Of a DNA stretch of 64,000 nucleotides, positions 35,052 through 45,907 are shown one piece after another. The stretch comes from Pseudomonas botevensis. GTDB taxonomy: Bacteria; Pseudomonadota; Gammaproteobacteria; Pseudomonadales; Pseudomonadaceae. The translations under genes were made by a program, and so were the position numbers. The notes beneath the pieces are model-generated. The model was not told the DNA's origin and made no database searches. It saw nothing but the letters and a program-made list of their open reading frames with translations. The DNA is taken from the NCBI RefSeq assembly GCF_019145475.1, contig NZ_JAHTKI010000021.1:124001-188000 (forward strand). Reading direction: 5' to 3'. Within the stretch, counting starts at the first letter, position 1. Each line of letters starts with the position of its first letter.

Positions 35052-35609
35052 ATGAGCAACGTCTATAACGTCGCAGTAGTGGTCGGCAGCCTGCGTAAAG
35101 CATCGATCAATCGCAAAGTCGCCCTGGCCCTGGCGGAGCTGGCGCCGACCAACCTCAAGCTTGAAATCGTCGAAATTGGCGATCTGCCCCTTTATAACGA
35201 AGACATCGACGGCGATTCACCGCCCGCAGCCTACAGTACTTTCCGTCAGCGGGTGGGTTCATCCGACGCGGTGCTGTTTGTGACCCCCGAATACAACCGT
35301 TCGGTGCCCGCACCGTTGAAAAACGCCATCGATGTCGGCTCCCGGCCGTACGGCAAAAGTGTCTGGGGTGGCAAGCCGGGGGCGGTCATCAGCGTTTCTC
35401 CCGGCGCCATTGGTGGCTTCGGTGCCAACCAGCATCTGCGCCAGTCCTTCGTATTTCTCAACGTGCCGTGCATGCAGCAGCCGGAAGCCTACCTGGGCGG
35501 CGCCGGGACTGCGTTCGACGAGGCCGGCAAGTTGAACGAGTCGGTGAAGCCGTTCCTGCAAAGCTTCATCAATGCCTATGGGCAGTGGGTGGAGCAGCAC
35601 AAAAAGTGA
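35052..35609 (+). CDS. NADPH-dependent FMN reductase, chromate-reductase-like flavodoxin fold
   Basis: 185 residues. The flavin phosphate loop is GSLRKASINRKVA (about residues 12-24), and FVTPEYNRSVPAPLKNAID (about 77-95) is the signature of the ChrR/YieF/NADPH-dependent FMN reductase family. SPGAIGGFGANQHLRQSF is a further conserved stretch. Members carry FMN and reduce quinones, chromate and similar acceptors by two electrons, acting in oxidative-stress defence. The gene stands alone and converges on the DUF1853 gene across a REP-like hairpin. Confidence 0.92.
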   Translation: MSNVYNVAVVVGSLRKASINRKVALALAELAPTNLKLEIVEIGDLPLYNEDIDGDSPPAAYSTFRQRVGSSDAVLFVTPEYNRSVPAPLKNAIDVGSRPYGKSVWGGKPGAVISVSPGAIGGFGANQHLRQSFVFLNVPCMQQPEAYLGGAGTAFDEAGKLNESVKPFLQSFINAYGQWVEQHKK

Positions 35610-35632
35610 GGCACTGACGCCCCGGACATTGT

Positions 35633-35654
35633 GGGAGCGGGCGAGCCTGCTCCC
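35633..35654. repeat. REP-like hairpin between convergent genes
   Basis: GGGAGCGGGC pairs with GCCTGCTCCC across a two-base loop, with one G-T mismatch. The flank TGTGGGAGCGGGC is the same as one end of the REP element at 16161-16229, so this is probably a single diverged unit. It may terminate both neighbours. Confidence 0.6.
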
Positions 35655-35662
35655 ATCGGGTT

Positions 35663-36613
35663 TCAGGCCTGTCCCGGTACATTCGGCCAAAGGTCCGACA
35701 CCAGAAACAGCCGCTCGGCTTCTTCCCATTCGCCTCGCGCGTTCTCGGTCAGGCGCACCATCAGTTGCGCCGGCGCCAGGGGTTCCAGTTCATTCAACCA
35801 GGCCTGCAAGTGTTCCGGGCTCCAGGTCTGATCCGCCGGGTAATGCGCCGGGGCCAGCCAGGCGTGGCGGGGCAGGGACTGCCAGCGTCCGGCCGGGCGC
35901 TGGGCGACGAACGCCGGCCAGTCCCGTTGATGCAGCCAGCTGCCGCGCAGGTGCTGCGGATGGGCGCCGTTGGGTGATTCGGACTGCCCGGGCCATGGAT
36001 AGAGCAGGTAACCGCCCAGCCACAACTGCGCGCTGAACACCTCGATATCCAGCGCCTTCAGGACCTCACGGCTTTCTGCGCGGGCGGAGATCGGTAACTG
36101 GTGTTCGCTCAGGTGCGCCAGTTTGCGATCGAGTCGATCGTGACAGCCAGGGCCGAGCCACTGCGCCGGATCGCGGCCGTCGCCATTCTGCGGGCCGAGG
36201 TAGAGCTTGATCGCCAGTTCCAGGTGATGCACGCCGTCGCGGTCGCGCAGCAGCATGTCCAGCTCGCCGAGGGTATGGCCTTCGCGGCGGATCGGCAGGT
36301 TGGCGGCGATCAGCTCGATGCCCGGCGCATGTTCCACCGCAAACTGCCACAGCCGCTCGTAATACAGCCCCAGACGCCGGGTGCGGGCCTGGGACAGCCA
36401 GTGCAGCAGGCCATAGCTGTCGCGATCGAGCCGGCGCAGCCAGTGTTCCAGTTGCTGCGGGTCGCGCACCCAGTCGCTGCCCGCCAGCGGATGGCGTTGC
36501 GGCCACGGCGTGCTCGCCAGCATCGGCGGGGCGAGGATCACCCACGCCAGATCGCGCACCTCCGGGTGGCGCAATTGGTGGGGCAGCTGGAGCAAATCGG
36601 GAAATAGGATCAT
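35663..36613 (-). CDS. DUF1853 family protein
   Basis: 316 residues, beginning with a conserved region on Pseudomonas homologues (LLQLPHQLRHPEVRDLAWVILAPPML). The middle contains LGELDMLLRDRDGVHHLELAIKLYLG (about 115-140). The spacing of Glu/Asp then Glu-x-Lys resembles a PD-(D/E)xK nuclease-type active site: GELD, about 11 residues, then ELAIK. I recognise the family as DUF1853; its function is not established. It is divergent from nadK, with a 113-base gap, as in other pseudomonads from memory. Confidence 0.85.
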   Translation of the reverse strand: MILFPDLLQLPHQLRHPEVRDLAWVILAPPMLASTPWPQRHPLAGSDWVRDPQQLEHWLRRLDRDSYGLLHWLSQARTRRLGLYYERLWQFAVEHAPGIELIAANLPIRREGHTLGELDMLLRDRDGVHHLELAIKLYLGPQNGDGRDPAQWLGPGCHDRLDRKLAHLSEHQLPISARAESREVLKALDIEVFSAQLWLGGYLLYPWPGQSESPNGAHPQHLRGSWLHQRDWPAFVAQRPAGRWQSLPRHAWLAPAHYPADQTWSPEHLQAWLNELEPLAPAQLMVRLTENARGEWEEAERLFLVSDLWPNVPGQA

Positions 36614-36726
36614 CTTGCGAGCATAGCCGCAAACAGGGGCGCGCCCTTGAGGCTGAAAGGATTTTGTCTATCGGTGGCTTTCGCCCATAATCGTCGTTTT
36701 CGCCGTCGCAACTCTGCAGGAGTCCC

Positions 36727-37617
36727 ATGGAGCAATTTCGTAATATCGGCATCATCGGTCGCCTGGGCAGTTCCCAGGTGCTGGATACCGTCCGCCGACT
36801 GAAACGCTTTCTGCTCGATCGTCACCTGCATGTGATTCTCGAAGACACCATCGCCGAAGTCCTGCCGGGGCATGGTCTGCAAACCTCGTCGCGCAAGATG
36901 CTCGGCGAAGTCTGCGACATGGTCATCGTCGTTGGCGGTGACGGCAGCCTGCTCGGCGCCGCCCGGGCGCTGGCGCGGCACAACATTCCGGTGCTCGGGA
37001 TCAACCGTGGCAGCCTCGGATTTCTTACCGACATTCGTCCGGACGAGCTGGAAATCAAGGTCGCCGAAGTGCTCGACGGCCATTATCTGGTGGAAAACCG
37101 CTTCCTGCTGCAAGCCGAAGTCCGCCGCCATGCCGAGGCCATCGGCCAGGGCGATGCGTTGAACGACGTGGTGCTGCACCCCGGCAAGTCGACGCGGATG
37201 ATCGAGTTCGAACTGTACATCGACGGTCAGTTCGTCTGCAGCCAGAAGGCCGACGGCCTGATCGTCTCCACGCCGACCGGTTCCACCGCTTACGCCCTGT
37301 CCGCCGGCGGCCCGATCATGCATCCCAAGCTCGACGCTATTGTGATTGTGCCCATGTACCCCCATACCTTGTCTGGGCGGCCCATCGTGGTCGATGGCAA
37401 CAGTGAGCTGAAAATCGTCGTGTCCAAAGATATGCAGATCTACCCGCAAGTCTCCTGCGACGGGCAGAACCATTTCACCTGCGCGCCGGGCGACACCATC
37501 ACCGTCAGCAAGAAAGCACAGAAGCTGCGGCTGATTCATCCGCTTGACCACAACTACTACGAAGTCTGCCGCACCAAGCTCGGCTGGGGCAGCAAGTTGG
37601 GTGGTGGAGGCGACTGA
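36727..37617 (+). CDS. nadK: NAD kinase
   Basis: 296 residues. The diagnostic GGDGSLLGAAR begins at residue 70, with NRGSLGFLTDI and DGLIVSTPTGSTAYALSAGGPI as further NAD- and ATP-binding motifs. It phosphorylates NAD to NADP and is essential in most bacteria. It heads a tight plus-strand run: its stop overlaps the start of the phosphoesterase gene (TGATG), and that gene in turn overlaps the rhomboid gene. Confidence 0.98.
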   Translation: MEQFRNIGIIGRLGSSQVLDTVRRLKRFLLDRHLHVILEDTIAEVLPGHGLQTSSRKMLGEVCDMVIVVGGDGSLLGAARALARHNIPVLGINRGSLGFLTDIRPDELEIKVAEVLDGHYLVENRFLLQAEVRRHAEAIGQGDALNDVVLHPGKSTRMIEFELYIDGQFVCSQKADGLIVSTPTGSTAYALSAGGPIMHPKLDAIVIVPMYPHTLSGRPIVVDGNSELKIVVSKDMQIYPQVSCDGQNHFTCAPGDTITVSKKAQKLRLIHPLDHNYYEVCRTKLGWGSKLGGGGD

Positions 37618-38588
37618 TGCTCGATCCCGCGCGTAGCTACGACCTGATTGGTGACGTGCACGGATGCGCCCTGACGCTGGAACACTTGCTTGACCGGCTC
37701 GGTTATCACAAGCAGGGCGGCGTCTGGCGGCATCCCTCACGCATGGCGGTGTTCGTCGGCGACATCATCGACCGCGGCCCGCGAATCCGCGAGGCGCTGC
37801 ACATCGTCCACGACATGGTCGAGGCCGGTCAGGCTTTGTGCATCATGGGCAATCATGAATTCAATGCCCTCGGCTGGAGCACCCCGGCGCCACCGGGCAG
37901 CGGCAAGCAGTTCGTGCGCGAACACACGCCGCGCCATGCGCGCCTGCTGCACGAAACCCTGACCCAGTTCGAAGAGCATCCGGGCGACTGGCATGATTTC
38001 CAGCGCTGGTTCTACGAGTTGCCCTTGTTTGTCGATGCCGGACGCTTCCGGGTGGTGCATGCCTGTTGGGATGCCGGCCTGATCGAGCCGTTGCGTGGGC
38101 TGTTTCCCGACGGCTGCATCGATGAACATTTCCTCCAGGCCTCGGCGGTGCCGGAGAGCTTTGCCTGCACGGTCTTCGATCGCCTGCTGCGCGGCACCGA
38201 CATGCGTTTGCCCCATGGCCTGACCATGACCAGCGGCGACGGCCTGGTGCGATCGTTCTTCCGCACCAAGTTCTGGGAAGACGACCCGAAAACCTACGGC
38301 GACATCGTGTTCCAGCCCGATGCCTTGCCGGAACCGGTGGCGCAGACCCCGTTGACCTCCACTGAAAAAAATTCCCTGTTGCGCTACGGCGTCGATGAGC
38401 CCTTGTTGTTCGTCGGCCATTACTGGCGCAGCGGCAAACCGGCGCCGATCCGGCCGAACCTGGCGTGCCTGGATTACAGCGCGGTGCTCTACGGCAAGCT
38501 GGTGGCTTATCGTCTGGATCAGGAAACCCGCCTCGATCCGCATAAATTCGTCTGGGTCGATGTCGAGCGACCGGAGGTGCTGCAATGA
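37617..38588 (+). CDS. Metallophosphoesterase, serine/threonine-phosphatase-like
   Basis: 323 residues. The calcineurin-fold motifs are intact: DLIGDVHGC (residues about 9-17), VFVGDIIDRGP (about 43-53), IMGNHEFNAL (about 78-87), then later His ligands (VVHACWD, FVGHYW). It resembles ApaH/PrpE-type phosphatases, which hydrolyse diadenosine polyphosphates or protein phosphates; the substrate is not known. It overlaps nadK by one base and the rhomboid gene by four bases, so the three are translationally coupled. Confidence 0.92.
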   Translation: MLDPARSYDLIGDVHGCALTLEHLLDRLGYHKQGGVWRHPSRMAVFVGDIIDRGPRIREALHIVHDMVEAGQALCIMGNHEFNALGWSTPAPPGSGKQFVREHTPRHARLLHETLTQFEEHPGDWHDFQRWFYELPLFVDAGRFRVVHACWDAGLIEPLRGLFPDGCIDEHFLQASAVPESFACTVFDRLLRGTDMRLPHGLTMTSGDGLVRSFFRTKFWEDDPKTYGDIVFQPDALPEPVAQTPLTSTEKNSLLRYGVDEPLLFVGHYWRSGKPAPIRPNLACLDYSAVLYGKLVAYRLDQETRLDPHKFVWVDVERPEVLQ

Positions 38589-39454
38589 GTGCGATCGCGG
38601 TATTGCGCCTGCCGTTGGCGGCGGACTTGAGCGGTTTTGTCAAACTGCTGCAACGCATGCAGGTGCCCCATCGTGTCAGCGAAGAGGCGGGCGAGCAGGT
38701 GCTGTGGGTGCCGGCGGAAATCAGCGACGACGTGCGCTCGCTGTACGAACGCTTCCCGGCGGGCGATCCCGATCAGCAGCTGGACATCCCGGTGGCGCAG
38801 ACCTTCAAGCGCCCGAGCTTTGTCGAACAGTTGAAATACGCCAAGGCCACGGGGTTCATCCTGTTGCTGAGCCTGATCGTCGGCGGGCTGACGTTTCTTG
38901 GCGACAACCTCGAGACGATGCGCTGGCTGACGTTCCTCGATTTCCGCGTGGTCGGCGAATACATCCACTTCACACCGCTGGCCGACAGCCTGGCGGCGGG
39001 GCAGTGGTGGCGGCTGTTCACGCCGATGCTGCTCCACTTCGGCATCTTGCACCTGGCCATGAACGGCATGTGGTTCTGGGAGCTGGGGCGGCGCATCGAG
39101 TCGCGTCAGGGCAGCATCAACCTGATCGGCCTGACCCTGCTGTTCAGCCTGGTGTCGAACTACGCGCAGTATTATTTCAGCGGTGCGACCCTGTTCGGCG
39201 GCCTGTCCGGCGTGCTCTACGGCTTGCTCGGGCATTGCTGGATCTTCCAGTTGCTGGCGCCGAACCCGGCCTATCGCCTGCCGCGCGGCGTGCTGGTGAT
39301 GATGCTGGTGTGGTTGCTGCTGTGCCTGTCCGGACTGGTGTCGATGATCGGTTTCGGCGAAATCGCTAACGCCGCTCACGTCGGCGGGTTACTCATCGGA
39401 TGCTTCACCGGTTTGTTGGGCGGTTTGTATAACCGCCGTAAACTGGCCGTCTAA
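38585..39454 (+). CDS. glpG: GlpG-like rhomboid intramembrane serine protease
   Basis: 289 residues. The N-terminal cytosolic domain (about 1-80) is followed by six membrane helices. The catalytic pair is visible: Ser208 in LFGGLSGVLYGLLG and His265 in IANAAHVGGLLIG. WWRLFTPMLLHFGILHLAMNGMWFWELGRRIE holds the L1 loop and the conserved His-Asn of helix 2. It cleaves single-pass membrane proteins within the membrane; physiological substrates are unknown. Its ATG overlaps the phosphoesterase stop (ATGA). Confidence 0.94.
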   Translation: MSAIAVLRLPLAADLSGFVKLLQRMQVPHRVSEEAGEQVLWVPAEISDDVRSLYERFPAGDPDQQLDIPVAQTFKRPSFVEQLKYAKATGFILLLSLIVGGLTFLGDNLETMRWLTFLDFRVVGEYIHFTPLADSLAAGQWWRLFTPMLLHFGILHLAMNGMWFWELGRRIESRQGSINLIGLTLLFSLVSNYAQYYFSGATLFGGLSGVLYGLLGHCWIFQLLAPNPAYRLPRGVLVMMLVWLLLCLSGLVSMIGFGEIANAAHVGGLLIGCFTGLLGGLYNRRKLAV

Positions 39455-39487
39455 TTTAGCCTGTGAATAAAGAGCACGGAGACCCTG

Positions 39488-39748
39488 ATGTCCTCTTTTA
39501 ACGAGTTGATCAAGAACATTACCCCCGACATCTACCAGAGCCTGAAACTGGCGGTGGAGATCGGCAAGTGGTCCGACGGTGGCAAGCTCACCGCCGAGCA
39601 GCGTGAGCTGTCGTTGCAGGCAATGATCGCCTGGGAAACCCAGAACCTGCCGGAAGACCAGCGCACCGGTTACATGGGGCCGCAGGAGTGTGCATCGAAA
39701 TCGATCGAAGTGCCGAACATCCTGTTCAAGTCGGATGCCATCCATTGA
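39488..39748 (+). CDS. YeaC-like DUF1315 protein
   Basis: 86 residues, a typical length for the family. MSSFNELIKNITPDIYQSLKLAVEIGKWSDGGKLTAEQRELSLQAMIAWE and the GYMGPQEC segment match YeaC/DUF1315, small soluble proteins of unknown function widespread in gammaproteobacteria. GGAGA precedes the ATG. Its stop (TGA at 39746) overlaps the probable TTG start of the DUF2797 gene, so the two are coupled. Confidence 0.88.
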   Translation: MSSFNELIKNITPDIYQSLKLAVEIGKWSDGGKLTAEQRELSLQAMIAWETQNLPEDQRTGYMGPQECASKSIEVPNILFKSDAIH

Positions 39749-40575
39749 TCGAGATTGGCCGCGGTGCAATCAGCAAAATGTCGGCACGCCTGGACGGGCC
39801 GACCGTGCAATACGCGTTTCGTCTGGATGATGTCGAGGTGCCGGTCAATCCGTTGATCGGTAGCACGGTGCGTCTGGAATACCTGGGGGCGATCCACTGC
39901 ACCCATTGCGGACGCAAGACCAAAACCAGTTTCAGCCAGGGTTATTGCTACCCGTGCATGACCAGACTGGCCCAGTGCGACATCTGCATCATGAGCCCGG
40001 AGCGCTGCCATTTCGACGCCGGCACCTGCCGGGAGCCTGAGTGGGGCGAGAAGTTCTGCATGACCGATCATGTGGTCTACCTGGCGAACTCGTCGGGGAT
40101 CAAGGTCGGCATCACCCGTGCCACCCAGTTGCCGACCCGTTGGCTCGACCAGGGCGCCAGCCAGGCGTTGCCGATCATGCGCGTCGCCACTCGCCAGCAG
40201 TCGGGGTTCGTCGAAGACCTGTTCCGCAGCCAGGTGGCGGACAAGACCAACTGGCGGGCGTTGCTCAAGGGCGATGCGGCGGCGGTGGATCTGGCGCAGG
40301 TGCGCGATCAGCTGTTTGCAAGCTGCGCCGAAGGCCTGCAAGGCTTGCAGGAGCGATTCGGCCTACAAGCAATTCAGACGATTACCGATGTCGATCCGCT
40401 GGAAATCCGCTATCCGATCGAGCAATACCCGGCCAAAATCGTCAGCTTCAACCTGGACAAGAACCCGATTGCCGAAGGCACGCTGCTGGGGATCAAGGGC
40501 CAGTACCTGATCTTCGACACCGGCGTGATCAATATTCGCAAGTACACGGCTTATCAGCTCGCCGTGCATCAATAA
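39745..40575 (+). CDS. DUF2797 family zinc-finger protein
   Basis: About 276 residues if translation begins at TTG 39745, which overlaps the preceding stop (TTGA); ATG 39778 is the alternative. Residues about 50-75 contain CTHCGRKTKTSFSQGYCYPC, and about 82-95 CDICIMSPERCHF, a likely pair of zinc-binding sites. The middle carries VVYLANSSGIKVGITRATQLPTRWLDQGA and later FVEDLFRSQV. This order (VYL, IKVGIT, R, E) is reminiscent of the GIY-YIG nuclease core, though I cannot prove homology. Function is unknown. It is followed ten bases later by pepN. Confidence 0.83.
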   Translation: MIEIGRGAISKMSARLDGPTVQYAFRLDDVEVPVNPLIGSTVRLEYLGAIHCTHCGRKTKTSFSQGYCYPCMTRLAQCDICIMSPERCHFDAGTCREPEWGEKFCMTDHVVYLANSSGIKVGITRATQLPTRWLDQGASQALPIMRVATRQQSGFVEDLFRSQVADKTNWRALLKGDAAAVDLAQVRDQLFASCAEGLQGLQERFGLQAIQTITDVDPLEIRYPIEQYPAKIVSFNLDKNPIAEGTLLGIKGQYLIFDTGVINIRKYTAYQLAVHQ

Positions 40576-40585
40576 GGACTCCAGC

Positions 40586-43243
40586 ATGCGCACCGAACAA
40601 CCGAAGATGATTTACCTGAAGGACTATCAGGCGCCCGAGTACCTGATCGACGAAACGCACCTGACCTTCGAGTTGTTCGAGGATCACAGCCTGGTTCATG
40701 CGCAACTGGTGATGCGCCGCAATCCTGCGCGCGGCCCGGGCCTGCCGCCGCTGGTGCTCGACGGTCAGCAACTGGAGTTGCTGTCGGTGACCCTGGCCGA
40801 CCAGGAACTGAGCGCCGCTGACTACCAGCTCAGCGAAAACCACCTGACCCTGCAACCGGCCAGCGCCACTTTCACGGTCGACACCAGCGTCAGAATCCAC
40901 CCGGAAACCAACACCGCGCTGGAGGGCCTGTACAAGTCCGGCACGATGTTCTGTACCCAGTGCGAGGCCGAAGGCTTCCGCAAGATCACCTATTACCTCG
41001 ACCGCCCGGACGTGATGAGCAAGTTCACCACCACGGTGGTCGCCGAGCAGCACAGCTACCCGGTGTTGCTGTCCAACGGCAACCCGATCGCTTCCGGCCC
41101 TGGCGAAGACGGCCGGCACTGGGCGACCTGGGAAGACCCGTTCATGAAGCCGGCGTACCTGTTCGCGCTGGTGGCCGGTGACCTGTGGTGCGTCGAAGAC
41201 ACCTTCACCACCATGACCCGGCGTGAAGTGGCGCTGCGCATCTACGTCGAGCCGGAAAACATCGACAAGTGCCAGCACGCCATGAACAGCCTGAAGAAGT
41301 CGATGCGCTGGGATGAAGAGGTCTACGGTCGCGAGTACGATCTGGACATCTTCATGATCGTTGCCGTGAACGACTTCAACATGGGCGCTATGGAGAACAA
41401 GGGCCTCAACATCTTCAACTCCAGCGCCGTGCTGGCCCGCGCCGAAACCGCCACCGACGCCGCGCACCAGCGGGTCGAGGCGATCGTCGCCCACGAGTAC
41501 TTCCACAACTGGTCGGGCAACCGCGTGACCTGCCGCGACTGGTTCCAGCTGTCGCTCAAGGAAGGTTTCACCGTATTCCGCGATTCCGGTTTCTCCGCCG
41601 ACATGAACTCGGCCACGGTCAAGCGCATTCAGGACGTGGCCTACCTGCGTACCCACCAGTTCGCCGAAGATGCCGGCCCGATGGCCCATGCGGTGCGCCC
41701 GGACAGCTTCATCGAGATCTCCAACTTCTACACCCTGACCGTGTACGAAAAGGGTTCGGAAGTGGTCGGCATGATCCACACGCTCCTGGGTGCCGAAGGC
41801 TTCCGCAAGGGCAGTGACCTGTACTTCGAGCGCCATGACGGGCAGGCCGTGACCTGCGATGACTTCATCAAGGCCATGGAAGATGCCAACGGCGTCGATC
41901 TGACCCAGTTCAAGCGCTGGTACAGCCAGGCCGGTACGCCACGCCTGGCGGTGAGCGAGTCCTACGACGCAGCGGCGAAAACCTACAGCCTGACCTTCCG
42001 CCAGAGCTGCCCGCAGACGCCGGACAAGGTGGAAAAGCTGCCGTTCGTGATTCCGGTGGCGCTGGGTCTGCTGGACAGCCAGGGTCATGAAATCGCGCTG
42101 CGTCTGGCCGGTGAAGCCTCCTCGCAAGGCACCAGCCGGGTCATTTCCGTGACCGAGGCCGAGCAGACCTTCACCTTCGTCGACATCGCCGAACAACCGC
42201 TGCCCTCGTTGCTGCGCGGCTTCTCGGCGCCGGTGAAACTGAGCTTCCCGTACAACCGCGATCAACTGATGTTCCTGATGCAGCACGACAGCGACGGCTT
42301 CAACCGCTGGGATGCCGGCCAGCAGCTGTCGGTGCAGGTCTTGCAAGAGCTGATCGAGCAGCAGCAGAAGGGCGAGGCGCTGGTTCTCGATCCACGTCTG
42401 GTTTCTGCGTTGAAAACGGTGTTGTCCGATGAAAGCCTGGATCAGGCCATGGTCGCGGAAATGCTTTCGCTGCCAAGCGAAGCCTACCTGACCGAAATCA
42501 GTGAAATCGCTGACGTCGAGGCGATCCATACCGCTCGCGAGTTCGCGCGCCAGCAACTGGCGGACAACCTGTTCGAAGCCCTGTGGCTGCGTTATCAGGC
42601 CAACCGCGACCTGTCCAAGCAAACCCCGTACGTGGCCGAGGCCGAGCATTTTGCCCGTCGCGCGTTGCAGAACATCGCGCTGTCGTACCTGATGCTCAGC
42701 GGCAAGCCGCAAGTGCTGGCGGCGACGCTGGAGCAGTTCGACGCCTGCGACAACATGACCGAACGCCTGACTGCGCTGGCGGTACTGGTCAACTCGCCGT
42801 TCGATGAGCAGAAAGCCCAGGCGCTGGCGAGCTTCGCCGAGCACTTCAAGGACAATCCGCTGGTCATGGATCAGTGGTTCAGCGTGCAGGCCGGCAGCAC
42901 CTTGCCCGGCGGCCTGGAGCGCACGAAGGCGCTGATGCAGCACCCGGCGTTCAACATCAAGAACCCGAACAAGGTGCGTGCGCTGGTCGGCGCGTTTGCC
43001 GGGCAGAACCTGATCAACTTCCATGCGGCCGATGGTTCGGGCTATCGCTTCCTGGCGGATCTGGTCATCGAGCTGAACGGTTTCAATCCGCAGATCGCCT
43101 CGCGCCAACTGGCGCCGCTGACCCGCTGGCGCAAGTACGACAGCGCCCGTCAGGCGTTGATGAAAGGCGAGCTGGAGCGGATTCTGGCATCGGGTCAGTT
43201 GTCCAGCGATGTGTACGAAGTGGTCAGCAAAAGCCTGGCCTGA
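40586..43243 (+). CDS. pepN: Aminopeptidase N (M1 family)
   Basis: 885 residues, the length of proteobacterial PepN. The exopeptidase motif GAMENKG lies near residue 267, the zinc motif HEYFHNW starts at His303, and the third ligand Glu sits in LSLKEG near 326. The Pro-rich N-terminal beta domain and large C-terminal helical domain complete the four-domain architecture. It is cytosolic and removes N-terminal residues during peptide turnover. It ends the plus-strand run from nadK and is followed by a strong terminator. Confidence 0.98.
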   Translation: MRTEQPKMIYLKDYQAPEYLIDETHLTFELFEDHSLVHAQLVMRRNPARGPGLPPLVLDGQQLELLSVTLADQELSAADYQLSENHLTLQPASATFTVDTSVRIHPETNTALEGLYKSGTMFCTQCEAEGFRKITYYLDRPDVMSKFTTTVVAEQHSYPVLLSNGNPIASGPGEDGRHWATWEDPFMKPAYLFALVAGDLWCVEDTFTTMTRREVALRIYVEPENIDKCQHAMNSLKKSMRWDEEVYGREYDLDIFMIVAVNDFNMGAMENKGLNIFNSSAVLARAETATDAAHQRVEAIVAHEYFHNWSGNRVTCRDWFQLSLKEGFTVFRDSGFSADMNSATVKRIQDVAYLRTHQFAEDAGPMAHAVRPDSFIEISNFYTLTVYEKGSEVVGMIHTLLGAEGFRKGSDLYFERHDGQAVTCDDFIKAMEDANGVDLTQFKRWYSQAGTPRLAVSESYDAAAKTYSLTFRQSCPQTPDKVEKLPFVIPVALGLLDSQGHEIALRLAGEASSQGTSRVISVTEAEQTFTFVDIAEQPLPSLLRGFSAPVKLSFPYNRDQLMFLMQHDSDGFNRWDAGQQLSVQVLQELIEQQQKGEALVLDPRLVSALKTVLSDESLDQAMVAEMLSLPSEAYLTEISEIADVEAIHTAREFARQQLADNLFEALWLRYQANRDLSKQTPYVAEAEHFARRALQNIALSYLMLSGKPQVLAATLEQFDACDNMTERLTALAVLVNSPFDEQKAQALASFAEHFKDNPLVMDQWFSVQAGSTLPGGLERTKALMQHPAFNIKNPNKVRALVGAFAGQNLINFHAADGSGYRFLADLVIELNGFNPQIASRQLAPLTRWRKYDSARQALMKGELERILASGQLSSDVYEVVSKSLA

Positions 43244-43271
43244 TTCAAGGCCTTCCCCTCAGCCAGACCAT

Positions 43272-43301
43272 AAAAAACGCCGCTTAAAAGCGGCGTTTTT
43301 T
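43272..43301. terminator. Bidirectional rho-independent terminator
   Basis: AAAAAACGCCGCTT, then AAAAGCGGCGTTTTTT: an 8-bp GC stem flanked by A- and T-runs, between the convergent pepN and katG genes. Confidence 0.93.
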
Positions 43302-43316
43302 GTCCCTGCAACCCCT

Positions 43317-45584
<2,268 letters not shown>

Positions 45585-45659
45585 GTCCGGGTCCTTATCA
45601 GGTCTTCTGCGGCCGGCTCGTGCCGACTTCGGAGTAGTAAGGCTAGCCCCGACTTTGCC

Positions 45660-45705
45660 AGTCGGCTAATAGGCCGACTATTGGACGCTGATAGGCGAAA
45701 GCTTT
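45660..45705. promoter_or_regulatory. Dyad and ATAG/CTAT elements in the katG upstream region
   Basis: AGTCGGC (45660-45666) and GCCGACT (45673-45679) form a perfect 7-bp inverted repeat. Within and after it occur ATAG-N5-CTAT (45669-45681) and ATAG-N7-CTTT (45691-45705), resembling but not matching the spaced ATAG/CTAT pattern of OxyR sites. It lies about 75-120 bases upstream of katG on the minus strand. Confidence 0.35.
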
Positions 45706-45813
45706 CAGGTTTTTACGCGGCATTAATGCCCCTCGAAAAATCGGTTGAGCCCGCAAGAACCGCGTGCTTGAGCGCTTGTTGCAAATCCATGGCGAGAACA
45801 GTGATGGCAAATA

Positions 45814-45836
45814 GAAATGTTATTGTATAACATTAA
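45814..45836. promoter_or_regulatory. Zur-box-like operator
   Basis: AATGTTATTGTATAACATT is an 8-bp perfect inverted repeat around TGT, and with its flanks (GA before it) it closely matches the gammaproteobacterial Zur consensus GAAATGTTATAnTATAACATTTC. It lies about 70 bases upstream of the znuD-like start. It should allow zinc-dependent repression of the receptor gene. The match is seen directly; binding by Zur is inferred. Confidence 0.82.
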
Positions 45837-45907
45837 TTTTGTTTCATGCTGTCTCTGGCATTGCTGTTTGCCAGCGACTTTCACTTTTCTGCTCACGGAA
45901 TTCTGAA

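Noticed and set aside
40529..43108. 859-codon minus-strand open frame opposite pepN
   Set aside because: It mirrors pepN codon positions and has no domain; pepN has all M1 peptidase motifs.
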